From assembly GCA_036872755.1 (NCBI GenBank), contig JAVHNS010000001.1:4092001-4156000 (forward strand): DNA of 64,000 bases, read 5' to 3'. The position numbers were made by a program, and so were the translations under genes. The notes below the pieces were generated by a model. That model was not told the DNA's origin and did no database searches. It worked only from the letters and a program-made list of their open reading frames with translations. Origin of the DNA: Orbilia blumenaviensis (taxonomy: Eukaryota > Ascomycota > Orbiliomycetes > Orbiliales > Orbiliaceae). The stretch's first letter is position 1, and every line of letters begins with the position of its first letter. This document shows positions 44,960 through 55,556 of this stretch, in pieces.

Positions 44960-46095
44960 CAATATCTCGTATCTTAGAGCAAGGGGTTATATCATGCGAC
45001 TACGCACATGATTATCGATCAAATTTATCGGATGGTCACGTTGAACACTACTAGATTGGGTTATCATTGAAGGGGGGTTGAGCACTCCGCCAATGCAACC
45101 CGCTCGGGATCGCGATTGCAGACTAGGAAAAAATCTTGACCGTTCGAGAAATTTGAAAGAAAAGAAAAAGAAAGAAACTTATTCCACTTGGAATCAAAAG
45201 ATATCCTCGAACGGATGATCAATACTGTGCGACCTAGCACGGCACAACTCCAAGCTTAAGCGCCTGGTATCCTATTTCCATCAAATAGCGGTGAGGGGGC
45301 TTGAAAGAAGCGATCAAAATGACGAGTGGGATGGTGGGGCGGCGTGGTATGGGATAGTGATACAGGAAGCTTTCTTGTACCGTAACTCAGCCAGCCTTCG
45401 GTCCCCTCCCTTTCTTTTTTTTCTTTCTTTTTTGTTTGTCTAGTTAGATATTACCAAACGGTCAGGAAGTGGGCATCGGTGGCTTCGATGCTTCGAGGCA
45501 TAGTTGGAATATCTTCGTTGTTTTCTTTTGGTTTTGTAAATTTAAGATTGGAAACCGTCTCCGGCCACCCGACACTTACCAGATGCGGGACTATCGGCTG
45601 CTATGCCACTGTATTCCCGATACTCTCCCATGGCGCGCGTCAGAGCTAGAGACAACAGGTTATATGATGCCTCGCATCCTAACTTACTGCAGAAAAGTAG
45701 CGTGATAATCAATATTGCGAGGGAAGGTTGCAAGTGCAAGGCCCGATTGTTGGCGTTTTGACTCTCCAGGCACCAGATCATCAAAGGCTATCTTGATATG
45801 ACCTAGCTCCACGAAAAGTTGGTAAGGTTTTAATACAAGTCTCAGCGGTGTACCCTCGGTTGATAACTGCACGGGTAGCGGGAAGAGATCCAAGATCTAT
45901 CTTCCTCACAACGGATCTAATTATTCATCAACTATATCCTATTGTCTCGGGCCAATTAAAAGTAACACGGGGTTAAAGATAGAGCTCTAAGACACGATAA
46001 CTAGGACATGTCTTCTCCGCGGAGGCTGACATTGAGCGTTAGCAAAATCTGCCTGATAAGACGTCTAGAGTCTTAGTTGATTTGCCGAAAAGCAC

Positions 46096-47787
46096 TTAGG
46101 AAACCTGCTTGAGGTGAAAGTTCTTCAATCTAACGAACTGATCAAAGCCAAATTTAGACAATGTCTGGCCTCTACCAGAGTTCTTCCACCCAGTCCATGC
46201 CAGATCCTGGTAGAAGAATTAAAACGTTAGAACCCATTAGTCAGACCTTGGTATATTTGTTCATTTAACTCACCGGACTTGGGTAGTCTGCTCTGTTGAC
46301 GAAGACAGTGCCGGCCTCCACTGCTTCCGCTAGTTTTTCACCAGCAGGGATATCGCGAGTCCAGATCGACGCAGTTAAGCCGAGGTCAGAGTCGTTCATC
46401 AACTGAATCGCTTCTTCGTCAGAAGAAACCTTTTGGATTGGGATGACCGGCCCGAAGGTTTCCTCCTTCATGACCTCTACAGATATCCAAGGGAGCCCTA
46501 AATATCAGAAATCTTCCGTATTCATAAAAGCATCTCATTACACAGGGGAAACACATACGCATATCATGATTGACGTTGACTAAGATCTCAGGTCTGACAA
46601 ATGTCTCGCCAAGTGCTTCGCCTTCCTTGAAGACATCGGGGGTCAAAGTTTCCGCCCCGCTCTTCAGGGCCTGGTCAATATGCTTCCTGATGGTCTGCGC
46701 ACTCTTGACGCTGATAACTGGGCCAAGGTGGTTTGAGCCAGTGAAAGGATCCCCAAGTTTGTAGTTTTTGACGACACCAACGACCTCATCCACGAACTTG
46801 TCGTAGATATCCTGGTGGACATACACTCTTTCAATCGAACAGCAACTCTGACCGCTGTTGAACACGGCACCATCAACAATCTCCTCGGCAGCCCATTTAG
46901 CATCCACATCGGGTCGGATATATGCAGGGTCATTTCCTCCCAACTCTAATCCAACAGGGATGACACGTTTCGAGGCGGCTTGCTGAGTTGCAATTCCTCC
47001 TACGACTGAACCCGTGAAAGTGACGGAGCTGATGCCGGGCGCCGATATTAATTGCGACAAAGTATCTGCGTTTCCGCAGTGAATGACCTGGACCACATTC
47101 TTCGGTAGCCCCGCTTCCTCTAGGACAGATAAGAAGGTTTCGGGGACCGTAGGGGTTTGCGGAGACGGCTTCAAGATGAGAGCATTCCCGGCAAGTAGCG
47201 CGGGAACCAGAGAGTTCACGAGAATGAGATATGGATACTATCATCTTGATCAGAATTTTATCTTACCACGTCTTTTTTTTATTTTATTTATCTTCCTCCT
47301 GATTTCTTCGCAGATATCCGAAGTATATGTGGTAAAATATTCAGGGTAGAGTTTGTTTTTTGTTCGGGAAACTTACATTCCATGCGAAGATCACGAGGAC
47401 AGTACCAAGGGGTTCTTTACGAATATATCGCTTGAAGCCGGCCTCCTCATCTCCCGGAACATCCTTGAGTGCCTCCGTGGATGCCTTAAGCATGTACCGC
47501 CCACGGAGAACGGCGGTCTTGACCTCTTTGGCACAGTACTGAATGGGCCTGCCCATTTGCTCCGTAAGATCCCGAGCAAGATCGTCAGCCTTGGACTCGA
47601 GGATATCCAGGGCCTTAGCAACGAGTTTCTGGCGGGCAGGGAGATCATAGGAGGCCTTGAAGCCGGCGAATGCCTTCTTCGAGGCTTCGACTAAAGCCGG
47701 GATTTGGTCAGGAGTGAATTCATCCCTGGTGTGGATTGGCTTTTGAGTAATCGGAGAGATAGTAGTGAGCACCGGTTTGTTAGACAT
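46096..47787 (-). CDS. NAD(P)-dependent aldehyde dehydrogenase
   Basis: Four exons: 47377-47787, 46559-47237, 46274-46476 and 46096-46206; introns of 139, 82 and 67 nt; 467 residues. It starts MSNKPVLTTISPITQKPIHT. Motifs: APALVEASKKAF-like N-terminal helix; TVLVIFAWNYPYLILVNSLV across intron 1; PSPQTP with the nucleotide-binding Lys before it (ALILKPSPQ); VTFTGSVVGG; LELGGNDPAYI with the catalytic Glu; FNSGQSCCSIERVYV with the catalytic Cys; KEETFGPVIP; and the C-terminal LAWTGWKNSGRGQTLSKFGF. It is a complete ALDH of usual length. The substrate cannot be read from sequence; relatives are annotated as broad-range or succinate-semialdehyde-like enzymes. The frame stays open upstream to 47982 with an arginine- and serine-rich extension, so a longer, mitochondrially targeted form from an upstream start is possible but unproven. 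Confidence 0.93.
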
Positions 47788-49129
47788 GGTGTTAGTAATA
47801 TTGTTGGATTGTGAAATATTGGTTAGCCTAGAATCTAATCGATGATGTCGCGCGCAAGAGAACCGAACCACGACAGAATGCAATTGCTGGAGCCAAAAAA
47901 AAAACCCCGTTCGTGATATGAAGTGGGGTACTCGCGATATCGAGGAGAGGAGGGCTTGTAGTTTTAGGTTAGAGTTCAACAAGTTAAATGTATCAGATGC
48001 AAGACGACGGAAAGTGGCCGTCGTCTAGTCTGGGGCGTAACGCAACGGATTAATGCGGTACATTTGAGAAGAGCCCCGCCAACCGCGCGCAGATTCGATT
48101 AGGTCGATTCGGGTTCAGCACACCCACCTTGAATCCCGCTTTGCCTTGCCTCACAGTTACCACCGCGGCCGCCGCACTTGATCCGACAGGATAGCCATAT
48201 CTGGATATCGACATCATACATTATACTGCATAAGTATAGACTGCCAGTACGTCACGTTACGGGATCTGTGCTGTGATACGAGGGTATACGTACAGTGCAC
48301 TGTATGTAAGTACATGTGGTGCAGGTCAATGCAATGCACACTCATATTATGTTTCTTGATAGGCTCCTGAGCTCAAGAATTGCAAAGTCGCCAAGTTATA
48401 TATTTTTAGCCATCTTTCTTGCCGTATTGATATTTTTAGACTCGAAAATTATATCTATATGTATTTTAAGACTTAACTTGGCTCTTGATAGCTATTTTGA
48501 AAGGTTTGATTGAATCGGAATTGCATTAGCCATGCCATGTTACTATTTGTGAAGCTATCTTGATAAGGAACTTTGTGCGGCAGTGAAAGTCCAACTGCGG
48601 CAACCTCACCAAATGCAAAAACGCGCCATCAACATCGTCTTCCCAAGCTAGTCCACCAAGGAACACATGCACCGGAGCCACGAAATCTAACCCGATCGAA
48701 CAAAAGTCATTATATAGTATCAAGCAGCGACGAATCAAACATCCATCAAGGGCATCATCAACCCGTCCCTACGTCAGACGTCAGCCTGTGCACCAAGCTG
48801 TGGTTTGCCTTGACGCGTGCCTTAAAAACAGCGTCTGCAACAGAGTTCCTGCGGCATGGTTGCGCGACAACCAGGTCGCAACAAGAACAACTCAGAAACC
48901 TCAACCTCGGACTTGAATAGATACCCAATAAGCAAGAAATCAGTATAGAAGACGCTGATCTGAACAAGGCCTTTCTTTATCCCACAAAATCCCCTTCTTT
49001 CAAAAGGTTTCTTCAGTTAATTATTTTCTCGCTCTTTTATTTTTTCTTGTTTTATTTTATTTTATTTTATACTCTAATCTCTATCCTTTAACTCTAAGCA
49101 CTTGATTTTCAATTTTCTGCAATAACGAC
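47788..49129. other. Divergent upstream region of ALDH and CLR2 genes
   Basis: About 1.3 kb with no supported gene. It carries a (TTTTA)4-type microsatellite at 49051-49070 close to the CLR2 start, within its probable 5' leader or promoter. Confidence 0.5.
49051..49070. repeat. (TTTTA)4-type microsatellite
   Basis: Four tandem pentanucleotides 60-80 bp upstream of the CLR2 start codon. Confidence 0.9.
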
Positions 49130-51302
49130 ATGGCTAAAGATACAGATGCTCCGAAATGGAGGATATTAGTGTCCTCTGGTCAGTCCGATGGGAATACGGC
49201 TGCTCGTCCAGATCCCCACCTGCTAAAGCCGGGAGCTCCTGCAGGGCACTTGGTCGGGGTATCTCACAATATGGTTTTGGATGTATTGTGGAGACAGATG
49301 TTGGGAACATTATATATGGAAACGGTTTGTCCGGAGGAATATTCGAAACGTATGTATCAACCCTTAGAATCCTTAATGTTATGTTGATGGTATATGCAAG
49401 AAATTTTGATCGGTTGAACTGATTTTCTTATAGACCCATGGTGGGTTCTTGAGGCATTGCCTGCAAACTATCAGCTTTACACACACCATAAGCCGAACCC
49501 CGAGAAATTGGTATGTATCAATTATTATAGCTAACCTCCCCTTCATTCGAGAATCAATCGTCACGGATACTAATTTTTGGCTATAGATGGCAAAGCAGCT
49601 CGCATCTACTGGCCACTTTTTCGGCCTTAGAGTTGGCAACTACAATGTAGTCTTCCAGTCGCCCCAAGAATTCCTCCCACATCTCATTTGGTTGGAGAGC
49701 GATAAGAGCAAAGCGTGTCCCTGCCGTCATTGCAGTAGGCCCCCGGAGCCCATGCCTGTACCTATGCCTGTGCCTGCTCCTACTCCTGCACCTGCTCCTG
49801 CAGCTCCGATAAACGGGCAACTACCCTATCCTATCCTCCTAAAATTCATGCAGGCCGATGCTAATCCTGCCAGTGGTCTGTATCGGGCTGGCGAGATGGT
49901 ATGGGCAAATCCCAACGACACATACCCTGTGATCTCCATCGTGGCAAGCAAGGTTATTGCAGATGGCACAGAGCCCACATATCAACTAATCCCTCTAAAA
50001 TCTCCCCGCATTATCAATCGTCCCCCCTTCACCTTGCCAGAAAGCAGATTACGCCCCTGGCTTTCATACACGCCGCCTGACCCTCTGCAGTCATCGATCT
50101 CACAGCGGAAGTATCAAGTCAAGTGGGCAGATATCAGCTGGCAGGAATGGAGCCACCAGGATGCAGAATTGCACGATGCAAGCATCATCGCCAGTATCCG
50201 TATTGCCTGCAACATCGGCATCACCACGTGTGCAACCGAAACGGGTGAAAACATCATTCCCTGTATATGGCTAGGGGCCGAAAAGATTTGGCGGAACGAA
50301 GAAGTCCGTGTCATTACACCAGAAGTAGAGGGCCAGAAGGGCGTTGACGTGCTTGTGATCAAGAGTATCAATCGAGATGCTGGCGGTAATCCATTTTTCC
50401 AAGGCAACATATACTGTAAAGTCCTGCATCCTTTGGCACAGCAGCAGTTTCCAGATCCTCCGCCGACGCCTAGGATGCAACAGGATGCTGCGAGCATGGG
50501 ATGTCGCTGGCATCTAAAATACCACAACATCCAGATCAGCGCCATGGAAACCAAAGGGAGATGGTACCCATCTTCCATTCTACGATCCATTATAAACCCT
50601 ACAGCTGAGCCACCTGATAATACATACTACGACGTCAGCGTATTGCTTAACAGCAATGCTGATATCCCGAGTCACGGTGGAGGCTGGAGACTTAGCTCAA
50701 ATAGGGAAGAGCACATCCTTGGGATCGGACATCTACCCAACAATCAGCCCGCCGGTTGGATTAACATTGACGACTGGAAACGGTTGTATGTGGATGATGC
50801 TAAGCAGTGGTCTCTTGTTACCGCTCCGCCACAGGCCGCACCGGCACAACAAGCTCCGACAGCTCCCAACGTCGTTGAAAATACAAAACCAGTATGACAC
50901 CCACTTCCTTCAAAATTCGTTTTACAAACCACTCCACACATATAATTATCAATCAAACATGTTACAGGAAAAGTACTGACACCTGGCGCGGTGCTTTAGA
51001 CTAAGAAGACCGCAGCTACACGCAAAACAACAAGGCGTGTCAGCACGAAAACCAAGCAGGTTGCACAGCAAGTGGAAGAGCCACCGTCTGAGCCGAAACA
51101 GCAACAGCAGCCTCCAGCTCCTACGCAAACTGTCGTTCAGGGTTCGGCCGCACCGGCGGAACAGGAAGCTCAAGCCAGCAGACAGCAGGCGGAGACATAC
51201 GACGATAACCACGAAGATGATTTCCTACGCCAAATTGAACAAGACGGAGCCGATTTCGAGAAGGCCGTTCAAGAGGGGGACCCTTGGGCATTCTATGGTT
51301 GA
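49130..51302 (+). CDS. CLR2: Clr2-like heterochromatin silencing factor
   Basis: Four exons: 49130-49349, 49434-49510, 49587-50891 and 51000-51302; introns of 84, 76 and 108 nt; 634 residues. Exon 1 starts MAKDTDAPKWRILVSSGQSD. The join to exons 2 and 3 gives PWWVLEALPANYQLYTHHKP, then FFGLRVGNYNVVFQSPQEFL and PHLIWLESDKSKACPCRHC, the N-terminal Clr2 signature with its cysteine cluster. A Pro-Val/Pro-Ala low-complexity linker at about residues 150-175 separates it from the long C-terminal Clr2 domain (GEMVWANPNDTYPVISI, YQVKWADISWQEWS, IPCIWLGAEKIW, GCRWHLKYHNIQIS). The tail is glutamine/proline- and acid-rich. In fission yeast Clr2 belongs to SHREC, which removes histone acetyl marks and silences heterochromatin. 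That role is inferred here. Confidence 0.85.
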
Positions 51303-53510
51303 TTACACCGACGAGGATTTTCAACTCGGCCTATATATGCATTTATGCGTGCATGCATAATTGGCCGATGATTCTTCCCCATAATTTACAGGCAGGGAGG
51401 AAACAAGGGTAATAAACGTATGTCTAGTGATTGCATGTCAGTAGATAGCTTATTTGCAGTGTGTGCAGCGCAACCGTTCCATCCATTCGTTTTTTCATTC
51501 CTTTCCCCATCCTTCCATCCTCCTTCGTTTCTTTTTTTTCGGCGGACATACCCCGCAATACGCTATCTAATCCCTCGCTGTGGATATCTAAGCATTGCAT
51601 AGCGACTGTATTCGGAATAGAACCTCTGCTACTCCACAATATATCATACTTCGTATGTAATTGACTATTGCATATGCTGATACATGTAACAGTACATGTA
51701 CATTACTTCCTGCAGGTACCTTTCTCCTTCCCAACCACAGCCACTCTCCACAAAATTACAAAATTCTCCATAAAAACTCGCGGCCAAGTGCCTTTGGGGT
51801 ACATAGAAATGGGGTAAAATACAGTAAAAGTCCTTTGGGGGAGCTTGTGACACGCCAAAAGATGGGGAAAAAGAGAGAGTTCAGGCTAAATAGATGATAA
51901 AACGCAAGTTGAGGAAACGGTCCCTATATTACGCAAGCTTTGCAGCAAAAAAGGGCCCTAAAATTAAGAATAAAGGGGGTGTGGAGGCGCGATGATGCGG
52001 TGCCTGATGCTTTTACAGTTGGATATTATTCGAGAAGACAGCATGTGGAAATCCCTTTGGCGATCGAGATGGTCTGTGTGTCGATGTCGACGGGTTCTTG
52101 GACTAGTACGAGACCCAGGGGTCGCCCGCCTTGGGCCCTGATCGGGGTGTCCACAACACGGAATCCTAGCCCCCCGAACAGGTGCTCGCTGGGAATATCC
52201 CTGTAAGTGCCTAACCTACCCTCAGAAACTCGCGAATGAGCTGCGGCCGGCGGAGATTGAAAAGCCGGGTAAAGGCCGGGTAAACTCTAAACCCACGTTG
52301 CTAGTGCTAGTTTTCATTGGGTGAACCATTTTATTTTTCGCACCAATTGAAAGCCATTTAGCCGGCAGGAGGACTGGTCCGTCCAGCCAGATGATGATGT
52401 AGGGGTCCATAACGGTGTGGTTGAATGATTTCGCCAGAGGTCAGAGTTACCATTCAAAGAAAAACCCGTTCGCTCGTTCACGACGACCACCATGACGGAT
52501 TCAAAGGAGCTAACGAAGGTTTCTGGGACGCCACCACTTTCGACCTCCGGCCTCCGCAATGAATGAGCCGACTGGCCAATCCATCATTCTCTCCACGGTC
52601 TTTGGCCATCTTCCAGCGTAGCACACCCTCTTTTTTTGGTCTTTCTACATGTAGTCCCCCAGCTGGCGGAGTGGGGCCACTGAGGCTGGATGCTAGAAGC
52701 TGGACGGAATATCTTAGGAATCTCTCGCTTTCGAGGTTGCATGGCGAGCACGCACACCAACATAGGTAGAGACAAGCACTTGACACCCTAAAAGTTCGTG
52801 CACAACATAAATGTGTGTTTAAGAACAGCCAAATGTCTCGTTTTTACGATCGAAGAATTGCTCCTTTGCATCGTATCGTCTGGTCTGTCCGTCACTCTCT
52901 TTTTTATTTGTTTTTTTTAGTTTTTGTTATGTGGAAATCGCGGAAGCAGCGGGCATGAGCTGCAAATCATGTCCGAGCTGCAGATGATACTAAACCTTTG
53001 GGGGGGATGAAGCCCTTACACTTCTTCTTCGTAAAATAAAACGTACTCACCTCGTAGCTACCACGGATCAAACGACGACCTCCCGACTGGATGCTTCGTA
53101 TCCCACCCGCAGGATGTGGGAGGGAAAAACTTGGTTCCACCTGCATCTTCGTTTTGTTTTTCTACATTAAACTACAACAAGCATCAAGCATGTTATCACG
53201 GAATGCAGAACCTAACAATACCTACTTCTTTCATTGGTTGTTTCGTTTTCTTTATTTCTCTGGGATGATGGTCACCATGAGATGGTCGGATTTCGAGGGT
53301 GGTGGGTACCATCGACTACTCCACAACGGAATTCTGCGAATTCGAATGTTCTTTTTTGCTTCGCGACTTTACTGTTTCCATACTGAGCATATTATAATTT
53401 GGAATCTCCATTTTTTATTGGCCTAAACCGAAAAAGAATAAAAGAAAAATAAAACCCTTTTCAAGTGGGACTCTCTTGCATATGCATATGCTCCAGCCAG
53501 GCGCTAAAGA

Positions 53511-53546
<36 letters not shown>

Positions 53547-55556
53547 TTTATTAGGAAAAAAAGAGAGAGTGGTGCGTTTCGCTGTCCCATGGAGAAAGCT
53601 CGCAGTCAGCATCGGCCTTGTGCTCAGGCGACTCTCGCGCCTCTCGAAAACAAAAATAAAAAAGGTACTGTACCGGCTGGCCGGTGTTAAGGGATGATGA
53701 TGATGAAGGTGACATTAACGTTTGTTTTTTTGGGGGGTCCAACTGAAGCATGGATGTTTAGCATTGTAACCAGACTACCAGAAGGGCGTGGTGGTGGTGA
53801 TTAGGCGTATACAAATCTGCAAAAGTGCACGACATCAGGAACGTACATAAAGTAAGTACTTACATACAGGAAATAATTACCTTCTTGCTTGCATGATGTC
53901 TCTGATCGAGTAATCGCACGAAATCAAAGACAGGTCCTCCGAGTATGCAGTTCCGTCTAGTGCACCTGATCATTCCGAAGAGTGTGTGTATCTAAGTTAG
54001 TAAGGGTACTTATATACCTCGCTTTGATTGGTGATATCATGCAGGTTGCTGGACTGAAGCATGAAAAAGATGGGGGTGCCTCGGTTCCCTTTTTGTCGAA
54101 GCTTTCTTCGTTCTTTGTTCGTCTGGCCGATTTTCCCGTTTACTATTTCTGCCAAGGGCCTTATTTTTTCCTCGGACTTTTTATATTTTTTTTGTGGCCT
54201 CCCGGGAGAGATATTCCGGGGAGAAGACTTCTAACCTTCCGGGGACCCAAACGTGGCCGGATTAACCCCGGAAAGAGAAAGTTAAAATGCAACAGAGCTG
54301 GCAGCTGTCAAGCTGGTAAAGAAAAAGTCGTCACGAAATGTAATGTACAGTGCAATCGAAAGAAAACCTGCTGCCTCCCACCTCTCGCAACGAAAATTCT
54401 GATCCCGATAAAGAAAGGGCAAGACATAATCGAGAATCGCTCATTGCACCCAATCAGGTTCAGAAAAATGAGGATGAGGGAAATCCAGAAATCCCACTCT
54501 GCAGAATGACATATCTGATCTTCACACTACACGTGCAGTTGGCGACAATGTGAGCTTTTGCCAATGGAATGCGAAGTCAACTTTAGGGGAGGTGGAGGGA
54601 CTTGATTGTGACAAGGGACAGCTCCACATGACACACCACACTGTGGAGCGTTTGCTTTCCCCGCAATAATATCCCCACCGTTGATCACTTAGCCAGGCTG
54701 TAGATACTGGGTATTGATAAAATAAACTACAGGCGGGATGGAAGGATCCGAAAGATGATAACATGTCACATTTATCTTCCGAGCTTCCTTGCCTAATTTG
54801 GGTTCTGAATTAATTGCATATCCTCACTTTGATTACACTAGTTAGGTGGTTATAGGCAAGACTATGAAGATCGATTTGTTTTGTTCAGTTTGTACAGTTC
54901 TTTTTTTCATTTCAAGAATTTAGGATCTATATAACATGAGGCTATAAAAAACATCATAGAGAAGGGGAAAAATATACAGTGATGAAATGAAGGTCTGAGG
55001 TAACTCGTAGGAGGGGCTCAGAGGAGGGTTAGTCTAGATAGGAAATTATCACTAGGAAATTAAAGAAAAGGAAGAGGGTGCGAAAAACAAAAGTATTCTA
55101 CACAGGATATTGTGCGAGAGCTTTTTGGGAACCAAAAAAAAGACAACAGACCAAGGAGACACCCGGAAAGACCAGATAAGATCGAGAAAAACGACAGAAA
55201 ATAAAGTATGTACAAGAAAGGAATTGGCAGGAGTAAAATATAATGGTAAAGGGAGCTTGAGCTTTGTTTTGGGGCCCCGCGAAGAAGGCAGAAATATGTG
55301 AGGGAAATCAAATACAGAGAAGGGGAGCATCGAGCTGCAAACCAAATGGTAGGTATAAGAAAAGGTACGAAGAAAAGACGGTAACGGTAAAAAAGCACAA
55401 ATATAAAAGTCCAGAGGCGCCCATAAAGTAATCATGAAAACATCACCGTGTGAAATGCAAAAACTAAAAGGGAAGAGAGAGAGAGAGAGAGAACCAACCC
55501 TTGGAGTGAAACGCCGGATGCCCTCTCCTTGGAAGCCGTGGGAAATAAACGAAATG
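51303..55556. other. 4.25-kb convergent region without a supported gene
   Basis: It separates the 3' ends of the CLR2 and XlnR genes. I see a 30-bp T tract at 53514-53543, a GA microsatellite near 55477-55492 and no convincing gene. The longest plus-strand frame (53982-54509) is low-complexity with no recognisable features. Confidence 0.5.
53514..53543. repeat. Poly(T) tract, 30 bp
   Basis: An uninterrupted run of T between the converging CLR2 and XlnR genes. Confidence 0.95.

Larger units (their letters stand above)
42614..46095. other. 3.5-kb stretch without a supported gene
   Basis: It contains a TG/CG-type microsatellite at about 42735-42779 and a 27-bp T tract. A minus-strand stretch at about 45900-45688 looks like an exon: it starts after an ATAG, reads DLFPLPVQLSTEGTPLRLVL and continues open to a GTAAGT donor. 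A second minus-strand frame at 44473-44171 also reads like protein. I could not connect them or name them. Confidence 0.4.

Noticed and set aside
47788..47982. Upstream extension of the aldehyde dehydrogenase as a mitochondrial presequence
   Set aside because: The frame is open, but the nearer ATG gives a standard ALDH start; the extension has no clear ATG context. Mentioned in the gene entry as a possibility.
53982..54509. 175-codon plus-strand frame between CLR2 and XlnR
   Set aside because: Composition is erratic (Phe/Leu-rich then Lys/Arg/Cys-rich), there is no domain, and it lies in convergent 3' DNA.
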